In this document: one piece after another, positions 43,607 to 56,600 of the stretch | How the letters are laid out: each line of letters starts with the position of its first letter | How positions within the stretch are numbered: position 1 is the first letter of the stretch | Assembly (NCBI GenBank): GCA_023375675.1 | Contig: JALQBC010000003.1 | Span: 1,488,001-1,552,000 of the forward strand | Length of the DNA: 64,000 nucleotides | Source: Cytospora piceicola | Lineage: Eukaryota > Ascomycota > Sordariomycetes > Diaporthales > Cytosporaceae | Reading direction: 5' to 3' | Notes under the pieces: generated by a model | What the model was told of the DNA's origin: nothing | What the model saw: only the letters and a program-made list of their open reading frames with translations | The model's database searches: none | Program-made: the position numbers and the translations under genes

Positions 43607-44692
43607 ATAGCTATAGATTTATATCTTAAGACAATACACTTGAAGAAGAGGTTGGGCAGAAAACGCAATGTTCAGTGGCAGATAAACTTCCATACATGCC
43701 TTGTCGAGCTGAATTGTGGCACGGTCAAGCTCGATGTGGCTGTGTGGCTGGTGACTTGTTGATGATAAGAAGCGATAAGGAAACGCGCTTCGGGTTGATT
43801 GGGCTTAGCGTCACTCTGTGACTACTATAAATTTCTACAGTTTCGTCGGACATTTCAAATCTTTCCTTCTTTCTTCTTCACATCAGTATGGGTTCTCTCT
43901 ACACCGTCATGTGAAGAGGAAACACCTAACAAATGGAGGCTCCGCTACGGCGGCTTGCTGAGGGTCTTCCCATCTCCCTATGGATTTTCTTCCGTTCCCG
44001 GCCTCCTTCATCAAAGTTTTGATCAACTTCTCCCTTCTTTTATCGCGATAGACGTCGTTTCCAGGTCTATTGCGGTGGGTTGATCGCGACATATCAATTG
44101 CTCAATTACCAGTTGTCTAGTCACAGCTATATAGTAGAGGTTCCGCCCAAGTGAAGGGCTATACCGAAACAAAATCTGCAGGTGCTGTTGATCTGCCGTG
44201 TGTGCCGTGTCCAGCGCGAGGCTCGAGCTGGCGCTTTCCATGTTGAAGTGCTGCTGGGTTACCATTCCTGACTCATCGCAACGGCCGGTCAACACTTGCG
44301 GTTGGTGTAAAATACCTGTACTTGCACCTGTTGCTGTTTTGCTGTTCCTATGATTGCTACAGTTCCTGTGACTGTATCGAATAATTGGATATTGAGCTTG
44401 CAAAATCATACGTTTGGGCGACCTTTATCGCATTTCCGTTCGATGAATTTTTGCTGCCAAAATGTGCATCGTGCCAGCTGCGTGCCCGGACGCTATATAC
44501 CGCTGCTGACGTAAGTCAGCACGGACGCTAAGCCGGGAAAATAACGGCCAATCAAATGACTTCCTTTTGCCGACCCCACATTCAAATGTCCAAATTCCTG
44601 GCTTCCCTAAAAATTTCAACTTCCCTCAAACATCAACACCAACGCATACCTCCCCACCATTAGAATATCATATCTACTGGAAGACCGTCAAA
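43607..44692. other. intergenic region upstream of the uL1 gene
   Basis: 1.09 kb with no supported gene. The last 100 bp before 44693 are A/C-rich and pyrimidine-rich (CAACTTCCCTCAAACATCAAC), typical of a ribosomal-protein leader. Confidence 0.5.
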
Positions 44693-45487
44693 ATGTCTAA
44701 GATCACGGTCGCCGGAGTGCGTCAGCACGTCCAGGAACTCCTGGACTACAGTCTCGAGACTAAGAAGAGGAACTTCCTCGAAACCGTTGAGTAAGTGCTT
44801 TCGGCGAGATGATTACGATGGCTGTGTGGTCGCAATAGTCGCGAAACCGTTTGCTGATATTCAGGTTTACAGGCTCCAGATCGGTCTCAAGAACTACGAC
44901 CCCCAGCGTGACAAGCGTTTCTCCGGCACCATCCGTCTGCCTATCGTGCCCCGCCCCAACATGTCCATCTGCATCTTGGGTGACCAGCACGATATCGATC
45001 GTGCCAAGCACGGTGGTGTTGACGCCATGTCCGCCGACGACCTGAAGAAGCTGAACAAGAACAAGAAGCTCATCAAGAAGCTCGCTCGCAAGTACGATGC
45101 CTTCATTGCTTCCGACACCTTGATCAAGCAGATTCCTCGTCTCTTGGGACCCGGTCTGTCCAAGGGTATGTACTCCCCCTCCCACCGTTATTACCAGGCG
45201 AGCACGGTCTAATTCAGTCAACAGCTGGCAAGTTCCCCACCCCCGTCTCCCACGCCGACAACCTCACCGACAAGATCACCGAGGTCAAGTCCACCATCAA
45301 GTTCCAGCTGAAGAAGGTTCTCTGCATGGGTGTCGCCGTCGGAAACGTTGGCATGACCCAGGAGGAGCTGATCGGCAACATCATGTTGGCCATCAACTAC
45401 CTTGTCTCCCTGCTGAAGAAGGGCTGGCAGAACGTTGGAAGCCTGACCATCAAGGCTTCCATGTCTCCCCCCAAGCGCCTGTACTAA
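44693..45487 (+). CDS. 60S ribosomal protein uL1 (Rpl10a / yeast Rpl1)
   Basis: Exons 44693-44790, 44873-45165 and 45225-45487 give 217 residues, exactly the length usual for eukaryotic uL1. Introns are 82 and 59 nt. The sequence runs [20 protein letters not shown], then [39 protein letters not shown] and [13 protein letters not shown], ending [11 protein letters not shown]. All are diagnostic of uL1. The protein forms the L1 stalk of the large subunit and binds 25S rRNA, helping to release deacylated tRNA from the E site. Two short introns near the 5' end are usual for fungal ribosomal-protein genes. Confidence 0.97.
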
Positions 45488-48400
45488 GCTCGCGGTGGAA
45501 TCATGAATGGGTCTGCGCAACGTTAGGGAGATTCGACATGTCCATGGTGGTTACTAGTTAGCTAGAAGCCATCAATCTACGAGACTCGACAACCTGGACT
45601 CGTTTTAGTCCAAAACTCTATTTTCCATTTGCTGTGCATTGTGAGGTTGCGAATGACCCATTGCCAGTAGTCCGGCACTGTCTTTGATCGTCATTATAAA
45701 TGGCCATTCTTCAACGCTCTACCTTGATGTTGGCCATGAATGGCATTGTAGAATGGTCCTATGTTTGGATTTTGACAGGAAGGCACAAAGAGACCACAGC
45801 CTATGGGCGACGGCCTTGGTACGACTGTCTGATGGCAACTCCTACTTGTGTAATGAGGATTGTCCAATACCAGCTGTCTTATTGCGAGTCGTATTTTCTG
45901 CATGTTCTTGTTACCAAGGTACGTCCAGTCTGTACTGACCTACTTAAGTACCTAGGTACCTAGGTATGGCCTTCGATGGCCTGCCTGCTCATCGTGTCTG
46001 ACACTGACAGCCATTGGATGTCCCAAGCCATCGTCACCGCTAAGATACTGCGTAGTGCACGTTGTGGAGAGCCCTTGGTAATGTTTATCATGCTGTGTAC
46101 GCCGCGATATACTCCTCTGCGTAGTGATATCTCGATGCAGGCATATCACTCAATCTATACCTGAGTAGGTAGTCACCAAACGAAACTCCTCATCATTTAA
46201 CCAGACCGGTTTGTGATCACCGGATGTCATCTCTCACACTGCAAAATTTCATCAACGGACCTGTTGATCTGCTACCAATCTTCTCATGGTGCCCGATCCA
46301 GATCTATACAGCCTCTAGCCAAACCTCCCGGAGGAACCCTCGCCTTCCATACTTTTTTGACCGGTCCCTTGATCCCAACCTCGCCTTGACATGGAGTTTC
46401 CGAATCATCATCGCTAGTAGATCCGGGCTATACTTTTCAATGTATGTAAATGCTTGTGCGACACAGGACGTCCGCTCTCACCAAGTTGGGATCCTTGGTG
46501 GACACAACCAGCTGTGATAAACACAGGCTTTTACTGCTTGGTCAGGCCGGGGATTCTGCCACCAGAAAACGAATCTCACAGATAATGACCCAGGTACAAC
46601 ACACACAAAGTAGAACCGGCTCGCTCCGTCCTCTTCTTCGATAGCTGTGGTCTCTTCCATCAGCAAATCCAGGCTATTCAACGTGGGTTTGACGTCCCTT
46701 GTTGTGTTAGTGTATCTCACACAGTGATATCGGGGGGTTTCGATATAACAGCCATCCACCCAACCACGTTCCTTTAATGCCCAATTACATACTTTTCGGG
46801 AGTCAGCGGACGCCATCGAGTAATGTTGCCAGCGCGGCTTGATATGTCCCGAAGTGTGTTGCCATTCTTGAGAAGTCCATAGTGTCTCTGTGGAGCCACT
46901 CTATCGCCCATATCCAGTTCGGTCTCCGGTTGAGACAGCAGCGAGCCCAACCCAACCACATACCGAACCATCCTTCATATGTCATCGCAGATAGCGGACG
47001 CCCGAGACCTGGATCTAGGTAGTCCACCAGAGCCCCGGTGAAACCGTATCACAGATCTCGGGTTTTGAGCCCTTCGGCATACCCATCATCTTCTTCCCAA
47101 GCGAAGGAGGGCACCTGGGGGGGAATACCCAAGAGCGTAAGCGAAAGGAGATAAGAGGGCTTGGTCAGGAAAAGGCCTACAAGACGAGAATCACCAAGAG
47201 AGACGGACACGGCAGAAATGCTTGGTATGGAGGCCTTTGTCCACAGCGTCCACGATGATTGTCCCCAATCGCGCCCAGCCGTTCGATACACGAACCGCAA
47301 GTCAAAGCCAACTACGCCGTGCCGTAACACGGTAAGCGATCCTCATGCGCTGGGGCCCAACCTCGTCAACCGATGGAATCATGACGCCGCCGCTGCCCGA
47401 GAGATGTCTGCCAAGGTTCGGCTGCTACAGGGCACAGGCACTGGGAAGCCAGTCCACTCGGAGAAGGCCTTGAGGCCCTGAAGCGAACCACTGAGGTTTC
47501 ACACTGAACAAGAAAAAAAGCGCCCCCTTCAATATTAATAAAGTCCCGGAGGTCTGTCAGCCTGGTCAGCAGCGCCCGGGGCCCGAGTCAGCGAGAGAGA
47601 GACAAGCGGCCTGGCGGCCTATCCTACCTATGCAGCTCTGCCCAACCTATGACTGCCCAACAGACACAGCAGCACAGCAGGTGCCCAAGTACGACCAAAC
47701 ACCAGGGCGCCACCAATGTGAGACGGTCAAGTGTCTCTCGTATGGAGAATCCAGGGAAAAGGCGATGGAGCTCATTGATCGGCGGGGATTTACCAAGAAA
47801 CGTCTCCATCCATCGGAGGAGGCGCAGGGGGGGCCTATCGACGAGACCACCAGACCTGACTGGAGGAAGTTCCTCGCTGGTGTAACCACGCCCGTGAGAC
47901 CGCCCCCGGCTCAGGAGGATATAAACCGCCTCGTCCCCGCCCGCCTTGCCCCGACGGCCTGGAGTTTCGAAGGACAGCATCCAGCTGAGCTGCTCTCAAC
48001 GAGCAAAGTCTTCAGCAAGAGGCCGCTGCTGGCTGACAGATCATGGAAGACGACTAATACTGACAGTCAACATGAACCATCACGACCCTCCCGCTAAGAG
48101 CCTCGAGGAAGGCAGTCTGCTTTAGATGTTGGGAGGAAACCCCAAGGCAGGCAAGCAAGAGCAAGAGGCCATATGCCGCCAAAGACATCTCGACGAGGGA
48201 CAGCAAACATCACGAGGAAACCGAAGTAGGCGCAGGTAAGACAATTCCCAAAACAACTTCAAATTCTTTCGTTTTCCATACAGACATGACTCCAACTCCA
48301 AAAACAATATTTCCAAAAGTAAGTCCCAAACCAAAGCCAGAGCCCCATGACCAAAAGCCCAAGCCGTGACTGTTGCCTGATAGTTGTCCTGTCATCCAAC

Positions 48401-48567
48401 GAAGGTCGCCCCTCGAATACATGGTCTAAGTTTTTACATGCCCAAAAATTCCGTCGCTGCAAAATCCTCCAAAAATAAGTTCAAAAACGCACGGCTCTGC
48501 CTGCGTACAGGCAGACGCTACCCAGATCAATTACCTGCTGGCGCAGTCCTGACACCAGCAGGCTGAT
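45488..48567. other. 3-kb gene-poor region
   Basis: I find no supported gene. Short frames occur on both strands (for example 46803-47027 minus, 74 codons, Trp-rich; 47630-48097 plus, 155 codons), but none has a recognisable motif or exon structure. A CTACTTAAGTACCTAGGTACCT palindromic cluster lies at about 45940-45966. Confidence 0.45.
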
Positions 48568-48949
48568 CTAAACGATTACTTGAATAAAAAAAAAATCCTC
48601 CATAGGGTCACCACCCTTGGAATCGAATCCGAAGCCTCGTTGGCGTGGACGGATGTCCTTGTGAGACTTTCTTCTCCGGATGGACTGTCCAGTCTCGGCG
48701 CGGCTGTTGTAGCCAGCGCTCTCCCCCGCTCGACACGGCTCTGCACGTGGCGTTGGCTCGTGGAGTTCAGGGAATGCGGGCATCAATGTCTCTTTGAGAC
48801 AGCCCTGGGTTGATGTTGCACTTGCATCGTAATAATTTTCCAAATCTTCGAATTTTTGTCTGCAGCAGGTACAGGTTAGAACACTGTAGATCAAGACGTG
48901 GAATGGTTTGTCCTCATCGTGGAGGGTGAGGGAACTTACCAAAATTCAT
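48568..48949 (-). other. spliced 3' UTR of the C2H2 gene
   Basis: Ten bases after the stop codon (48952-48950) of the C2H2 gene there is a canonical intron at 48860-48939. It is 80 nt with a gtaagt donor, a TTCTAACC branch site and a CTGCTGCAG acceptor. The sequence that follows (48859-48568) holds a 95-codon open frame with no start codon of its own. The distance from stop to junction is short enough that nonsense-mediated decay would not be expected. Confidence 0.55.
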
Positions 48950-50665
48950 TCAGCCAGATTGCTGGAAGTGGCTGTACTGCTGCTGGAAGTTGTCCTGGGC
49001 AACAAGATCCCTGTGGATCCCAGCCATGGCATCCAGACGGTCCTTGAGGGCATTGATGTGGTCCAAGACCATGGGGTCATCCGCGGCCGGGAACGAGGCA
49101 AAGCAGCCGGACAGGCCGCTCTGGTAATCAGCCCATTCACCACGGAGCTTGAGCGAGATATCCTCCCTGGCAGGGACCTCGACATCCACGACCGGGTGGA
49201 CCTTGGGAGACTTGCGGCCAGAAGAAATCTTGGCAACAGGGTCGCTCTTCCTCTTCCTGGACTTGGACTCCTTGTGGCCGTTTCCGCCTGGCGACGGGGG
49301 CCCGGAGCGGGTGCTCAGCGAGGACCCATTGTCATTGTGGACGCGGCGCATGTGGTCCCGGAGGTTCCAGTTGCGAGGGAATCCATTGCCGGGAACGGCT
49401 CGGTCACATCCCTCGTAGGTGCACAGGTAGGGCTTGTCACCGTGTCCGTGCATGGCGTGGGCCTCCCTCTCGTGTCTGAGCAGGCAGGCGGTGGAAGAGA
49501 ATCGGGCATTCTCGCAGGAGTCAACCTTGCAGCGGTAGGGCTTCAGGTGGGAGTCAACGAACTTGCTGTGCGCCGAATCGCCATTAGTATCCACTGGAGG
49601 CTATGGTGGCACGGTAAAGTTTGGTATGAAATCGACTTACTCGTAGTTGCACTTGAGCTTCTCTGCCTTGTGGTTGCAGTTCGCCTGCCCCTCCCAGGGG
49701 CAGTGGAAGAGACCGTCCGCCTTTGGGTAGGCATTCTTGTACAGGGGGTGGTCCCGGGCAGTCTCACCATCATTGACAGGCTGACGGCCGTTCCAGCCGA
49801 CCAGCGAGACCTGCTCGTCCCCAACAACAGTCATCATGCTGCCATCGAGGTCCTCAGACGACATCATAGACTGAGTGATGGGGCCAGACAGGCTGAAGTT
49901 ATCCAGGGATTGAATAGTAGGCGAGTGAGACGAGACGCTCGTGAGCGGAGAGCTCTGCAGAGCCAGGGGCCAGATGTCATCCTTTGACGGCGAAGTCCCC
50001 TCGCTAAGGTTGTCCCAGGAGTGAGAGGGTGAGCCACCAGAGATGCTGGTATCAAAGTCCAGCGGGATGGCATTGGGGTCGACATGCTGGTTCACAGCAG
50101 CAAAGTCACTGAAGGTCATCCCGCTCACGGGCAAACCATCTAACTGGTGGTAGAAGGCTGATCCAGCCATGTCTGGCGACGTTGACAGGCCGCCAGACTG
50201 CTGGAACAGGTATTGAGAGACGTCCATCATGCGGCTGTGTCCTAGTGGTCCTTCCTGGAATGTGCATGCATTACCTGTCATGTCAAATTTCGACGCTCGG
50301 GAAGCGCCCTGTGACATGGCTGTTTGAAGCCTTGGTCGGCTCTTGTTTGAAGAGGCCTTGGCGATCCGGTGGCCATGTGCGGAACCCCTGGAAGAGATTC
50401 GCCGCATTGGCTCAGCCTTGTGAGTCCTCTCACCACCAGCAGCGGCAGCAGCTGGCATCCATGCGGCTTGGAAGTCATCCGTGGCATCCGTTTGGTTTCT
50501 TCCAGCAGTGAAATGGCCCAGTGTGAAAGAGTACTCCTCGGCATCTCCTTGGTCTGCAAAGAAGTTCTGTGGTCCTTCTACTGTCGCATTGTCCCATGCT
50601 GATCCAGAAGGATCAGTTGGTCCTGTGTGAGAAAAAGGAAAAGTCCCGGAAGCATTCGAAGACAT
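48950..50665 (-). CDS. C2H2 zinc-finger transcription factor
   Basis: Complement of 48950-49565 and 49641-50665 gives 546 residues; the 75-nt intron interrupts the first finger. The N-terminal ~330 residues are Ser/Gly/Asp-rich and look like a regulatory or activation region. Three Cys/His modules follow: an irregular one (CPWEGQANCNHKAEKLKC, then NYDKFVDSHLKPY), a regular one (YRCKVDSCENARFSSTACLL, then RHEREAH) and a third (YLCTYEGCDRAVPGNGF, then NWNLRDHMRRVH). A basic stretch (KESKSRKRKSD) serves as a likely nuclear signal. The C terminus is a helical segment rich in Gln (DNFQQQYSHFQQSG). ATG 50665 begins MSSNASGTF; an upstream in-frame ATG at 50764 has a less natural sequence. It is a predicted nuclear DNA-binding regulator; I cannot name an orthologue. 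Confidence 0.85.
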
Positions 50666-53467
50666 GGCTGTCGACTGTGTGTAACTGTACTCGCTGATGC
50701 AAAAGGTCAGTGTGCTGTTCCCCACTACTCCTTGTTTCTGATAAACAGGAAATGTAAAACACAAAAGAACATCTCAGATGGCACAACTTTGTATCCTGTA
50801 GTAGCAGCAGGTTAGTTCCTACGTTCAGACGGATGATTTTTAGGTAGGGCTGTTACAGACCAAGCTGAGGATGAATCCTGGCGAGACCTGAAACAGGTGT
50901 GCTCGCATATCCGGGAGGTCCAAGGGCATGAGAAGGCGTTCCAGAAACATCAAACAGGTCCATGGTTTGGTGAGACGGCAAAAACAAAACTGAGAAACTG
51001 AGAAAGAAATCCATGATCCAGGCGGTCGGTAGAGGAACTCGGGAACCACGCAGCTATCCACAACCTTCGAAGCATTTGGCTAGCCCAGTGGTGAGTGAAA
51101 CTAAAAAAGGACAGCGTCCTTGTGTCAAAGTGGCGATATATCCATCCATAACCTCGGCCGAGGTCTCCAGAATAGTGTATGTCGATGAACATTTCAATGA
51201 TCCAGCAGGCAAAGTCCTCAGGTAGTTGATGTTGTCCTTGAGATATGGAATCCATGTGCGGCTGCACTAGCAATCAGAATTAGATTGCAGAACAAGAGTC
51301 AGCGTCAACAGAGTCAGGCCAAGCATATTGCTAGAGACGAGACTTCCTGCATCAGCAGTTTCTTGTCATTGGTGAGAGAACCAGCAAACCATGGTAACGA
51401 GAAGGCCGGTAACCCAACCGGGCAGGGCTATGGGTCCTTGAGCAGTCGACGCAAGAGAAAAGCAAGAAGTAGAATGTCCATGGCGCTCACGGTCGACTGT
51501 GGAAAGTTCCGGTTTGGAAAATCCTCTGGGAAAACCTGTTGCTAGCAAGCTGCACTCAGGGAGATACTTACCCGAAGCATCACCGACGATGCTGGCGCAA
51601 GATGAGCGCAGATAATATTGTTTGAGTCCTTTGAATCCTGGGCTTGACAGGTCCGCTTGTCTGGGTCCATGACAAGAGAACCGCCGTGAAAAATCCTGGG
51701 TTCCTCAGATAGTAGTCCGGCTGAAATCCTGGAATTATTGGGTACTCCTCTGGTGGTCTGTTGATATCGCAAGAGCTCCCCGGTTGACAGGTCGATTACA
51801 TGACTTGCCTCGTGCAAGCACGTTGGCCAGAAATGAAACAAGAAAAAAAGACAGTACGCCTCCAGTGGGGAATGACAAAAGAAACGCAAGAGTAATATAC
51901 CTAGAAGGGCTTTGGACTTCGCTGATATCCAATGGGTATCCGGACATGGAATCCGAACGGTTTGATGTGACAACGGTGGTCATCCTTTCCAAGAGCGGCT
52001 GCTCAAAATCCTCTGGGTTTGAAGGTATCAACACGTGACAAATTGGTCAGAGGTGCGTGATACAAACGATCCTCTGGAGTACAACAATTTTATGTTGTGT
52101 TGTCGAAGCTCTGAAGCACGGGCAGTGACAGCAGAGTAGAGTCCTTTTGGGGCGATGTGTCCGGCAATATGTCCAGAACGGATGTTCTTTGCTTGTGCAA
52201 TGCTGTTGATGCTCAAGTTGAAGACAACACAGTATAGAGAGATGTCCTTGAGTTCCAGGAAACAAGACAGTGTGTGGAGCAAAGAAGCTCGAGAAGGGGT
52301 GATATGGATGGGTGTATGTTTATGTGAAGAAGTGGCGAAAACAACGGGAGATCAACAGGAGAACCAGGTGGGAACTGCGTCGATGTTGGGCAGGAATACT
52401 CCGGATGTGTTGGTGCTGTATATTCTGTGGATGCGTGATGATGTCTTGCTGTTTAACGTTGGGCGTCAAGAGAAGAAGTTTGGGATGGGAGAAAGAAGGG
52501 GGCACGATGATCGTTGGGCTGAGAGGGGCCGCTTTGGGTTTTAAACTTGCAGCGGTGACAGGCAGGCGAGAGACATTGAGCAGAAGAGGACCCTGAGAGG
52601 ACGTGAGAGACAGAGAGCATGTGGGTTTGAGTGAAATTGATACGACCCACCTCTATGAGCTGGCACTCAACCACTGGACTCAGTTCCCTGTCTGATCCCC
52701 TGTGTGGTCCCCTGTCCATAACCCCGCTCTTGTTCTGTTTTGATGACACCCTCATCTCTGACTGTCCCCATCGACATCTCCCATTACGAACTGACGAACC
52801 AAGCTTCATCACAGCGCCTGCTCACTCACACCTTTGTCGTCTCGCTCGTCCATACAGTTGCTGTTGCTCCCCTATCTTCTTGCTTTGCTTTCTGCACTTC
52901 TGGCTGGGTCATCACACCGGCCGCAGCAGGCATGAGCCCGTCGAATCGTGAGCTGGCACTGCGCCCCTGCAATCTTCATTCGTCTTTCCTGCAAGCTGCT
53001 GCCCCCTCAGAGCCCCTCGCATGCGACTGTACTCAAGCGTGACTCGTGATGGACCGTCGTCACACGTTCCCTGGCAGCCTGGCTTCCTCAACCTTCCCAA
53101 CCTTTCAACATCATATGCGGCTTCCCTGATTTTGGAAGGTCTTGAGGGGGGGTCCAGGAAGCCTTCCCAGCCAATCGACCTCCTGTCAGTCGCTGGGGAT
53201 GCCTCATAATGGCCTGAGACTGAGCAGCTCTGAGCGGTGCAAGACAACACATCCATGCAGACTCGCGCATGATTGGCACTCTTCCCTGAGTTCCAACCTC
53301 CCCAGTGCCCACCGCTTCTTCGTCTCGTGCGGAAAACTCGGAACACCTCCTCATTTTCGCCAGTACGACCGTCGGGTTCTTCAGCTTCCGCCTCTCAGAG
53401 AAGATCCAACCTCCTCTTTCTGGGCGCCTAGCAAGGTTGTGGGAGGAGCTGTGATGTGAGCCTTCTT

Positions 53468-53478
53468 CCCCCCCCCCC
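53468..53478. repeat. C11 homopolymer
   Basis: Eleven or so consecutive C bases in a CT-rich stretch within the large divergent intergenic region. Confidence 0.7.
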
Positions 53479-53578
53479 ATCCCGCCGTGCCCTGCACAGC
53501 TGAGCTTTGCAAAGCAAAGCTGAAGCTTTATCCATTTCTCCTGTCGATCGCCTGGATAGCGTTACGGGAAAAGCCAGC

Positions 53579-53660
53579 GGAAACTGTCACCGATATTGCC
53601 AATTACACAACAGGAAGCAACGGAAACTCTCACTGTCATTGCCAATTACACAAACGGGGC
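53579..53660. repeat. 42-bp direct duplication
   Basis: Two adjacent copies with a 42-bp period begin CGGAAACTGTCACCGATATT and CGGAAACTCTCACTGTCATT. Both continue with GCCAATTACACAA. They differ at only a few positions, so this is a simple tandem duplication in noncoding DNA. Confidence 0.8.
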
Positions 53661-56600
53661 TGGGAGATTTTTCAAAGTTGGCATTGTCATACCTAGCACC
53701 AAAAGCCTGCAGCATGTGGGTGGCCGCTTATACACCTTCAAGCCATCTATCTCTCTCCCCCTCTCCAGGTGGGTGTGAAGCTACAATGGTCTCGACTCTG
53801 AAGAGGGCTCTGGGCAATTTTTGGAGCGTTACGGTCCTCCGAGGCTTCCGCAGAAGTGTCACTCATCAACATTTGATACGTGTCAGAAGTCATCTTGCTT
53901 TCACGGATACTCACAGATGTTATAGCCGGGGAGTGATGCGTCTTTCGTATTCAGTCTGCAATCCCGCTACATGGCCATTTCCGTTAGTCACAGTAGCACG
54001 CGGTGGCTTCTCTCAACAGAGGCCGAATCTTTCTGATACCTCTGTCCGTCTCAGTCCATTCATGTCTACCAAGAGACACAAGACCTTGACTACGACTACT
54101 GGGTCGAAGCACTAGGGCAAGGTACATGTTTGCCCATAAGAGCTCTGCGGTTGTCTCCAAATCTGATCCTAGTCTTGTTGACCGTGTCCAAATCCGACTC
54201 GGAGACACAAGGCAATGTGAACTGTACTTTACGGTATCTTTGCGTCGAGACGCCATCAAACGTCTTCTGGCTTGGGCAAAAGGTTCTTGGAAGACATGCA
54301 ACGAAGACACCGGTGATCATTATTCCAACGCAGTTTTGTTGGACGAACACTACCCTCTTTTTTATGGCACGTTTGCTCGCCCCTTGTAGGGCACTGCTAC
54401 TCGGGATTATGACGAAGGCTGCTAGGTCACGACAACTTGCTCACGCAGTAAACGATGTCAAGATACCATCAAGTCTGAGTGCAGTACTATTCCCTTGGCT
54501 TCTCAAACCAATCCGAGTGCGTCAAGAGCTTTCCAGCCTGGTCATGGATATGGATGCCGCCCAAGACGGAGCATCACAGTCTCGAGGTTGGGAGAGATAA
54601 GCCGTTTGGTCGAGACTTGGTTCTCCAACATTACGGCGGAAAGTGCGATAATATTGTGCTACTGGGCCAAGTTCCCAGGCACATCAGAAGCATCGCGGCT
54701 ACGACGTCCGGTTGTCCGGAGTTGCCGCCAAATTGTTTCTGGGAGCTTGGCTGGGCTGCCGGAGAACAACGCTACGAAGACGGGTGCAGCAACCTACTTC
54801 CTGTCGCTGGTCAGATCCTCGTAATCCGATAGCGTTCCCTACTCGGGCCTGAACCTCAGCCTCGGGTTAATGCTCCTCGGTAACGTCGTGGAGCAAATCC
54901 GACCTGGCTTCCGATGTTGTGAATACGTCCGGATACTTGTGCCCAGGGCCGCTGCGGAGACAGCTCGAGACATTACCCGCGTCAGCCATGGAGCAGATCT
55001 CGCTCGTCCTGCAAAGCTTCGGGCACCGCAATGAAAGGTGCAATGCATAGGTGGACGCATCGTGGAAGCATGTTTCTCGGACTACGCCAACAAAACCAAA
55101 GTCGAACACTCATCACTTGAGTCTCCGTCTCGGTGCATCTCACACGTCAACTTGTGCAAATACTGCAATGCCCATCACATAATCATGCCGCTCTTGCTGA
55201 CTTTGATTCTTATCGACGCTATGCGTCGACCCGTTAAGCGTCATGACGCATCATGGACTGTTTTCGAAAGTTCTCAATTAAATCCGGCGACTCCATCCGA
55301 TTGTCCCTGCGGCGTACCGTCTTTCTGGGGTCTCAATCATGCACATCGGAATTAGGAGTCCAGATACCAACAGAACCGAATGTTTTAGCCAGGACCCCTC
55401 CCCACCGCCTCTCCGGTAGACTAGGAGCCGAGGTACTAGAAGTGATGCGTTTGGCCTAGACCTCACCTGCAAATAGAACGGCGTCGGGAAAGTCACTATC
55501 ACCATTAAGTCCGGCTTGCTCTCGAGCCCGGGAACGGAAGTACTGGGAATTCGTACAAGATTTTGAGACGGTCACAAAAGGCAATGTGATAGATTGACAT
55601 AAGCCGAGAAGACTAGGTTGTCGAACAGAAGGACAGAATCAGGTATGGGTTCCTTCCGGGCGTACAGGACGAAGTCGGTCCGATGTCTGCAAATTACGCA
55701 CCAACCTTCGAACAACCTCAGGCGCGCCACGCCAACTTAGATGAATCCTTCCCCGGACTGGCCATGCCTGGACAGCACGTGGACACCACGAGTTCGTTTT
55801 GCGAGCGGTGCCACCACAGAACTGATGAGACACCACAACGGACCAGTGCTGAACTGCAGAGGCTTACCATGGGATGCAATTCGACCAAAAAGAGTCAAAC
55901 GCCGCCGCCACTTTAGCCCAAGCTTAGCTAGATGGGGATACTAACAATATGGGCGAAGGTCATGCTGCTGCCCTCCAGAAATATCCAGTGCTGTGTGCAA
56001 AATGCTGCAGCCTTCAGCCGTCCAGCACGCCCAGGTAGATCAGTGTCCCGCCACAAATACTTGGCTAGATGGGACAAGACGCGTGTGCACTGGCAAGCCA
56101 TTACTTTTACGCCTGTAGCAGGCATCATGCCCGGAAAAGCCCTGGGCCCTTTCACCATACCCTGCGGGCTGTTGACCAAAAGTTTGGGAATCTCACTGTT
56201 AGCCACAGTGGTATTCGAATCCTACTGTTCGCCGGTCCAAGAACGAGCCGGTGATATGGGCTAGTCAACTTCAAATTCATGATCTTGTGCTTAATGCAGT
56301 GCTGCAGTCCAGGAACAGCAAGGGCATTGTCTCGCATTATATTGTTATTGTTGAGGCAGTCAGACGGCTCCAGAAAATCGTTCGGCCGGGTCTCGGGGTC
56401 GGAGTGAGTCGGTTCACAAGCCCAGTTCACGATCTGCGTTTACTTGCGATCGATATTCGGGATGAAGTCGATCGCAAAAGAACAAGATGAAAAGATACAA
56501 AACAGCCCGTCAGGTCATTGACGGTTCTCAGCAATGAAAAGGCAAGAACAAGCAGCATTCATCAGGAAATCTGGAGTCTACTCTGGCTCCGTTAATCTAT

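Noticed and set aside
46803..47027. 74-codon Trp-rich minus-strand frame
   Set aside because: Its aromatic content caught attention, but no flanking exons could be joined and no family is recognisable. It could be a gene relic; not supported enough to list as a gene.
47630..48097. 155-codon plus-strand frame with some Glu/Lys-rich coding-like stretches
   Set aside because: No motif, no convincing start context and no exon partner; left as unsupported.
53507..54115. 202-codon plus-strand frame in the large intergenic region
   Set aside because: Ser/Arg/Thr-rich without motifs, spans a 42-bp noncoding-type duplication, and has no supporting exon structure.
56205..56235. GGTATTCGAATCC, resembling the T-arm of a tRNA gene
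   Set aside because: A partial T-arm-like hairpin can be drawn, but there is no matching A box, anticodon arm or acceptor stem around it.
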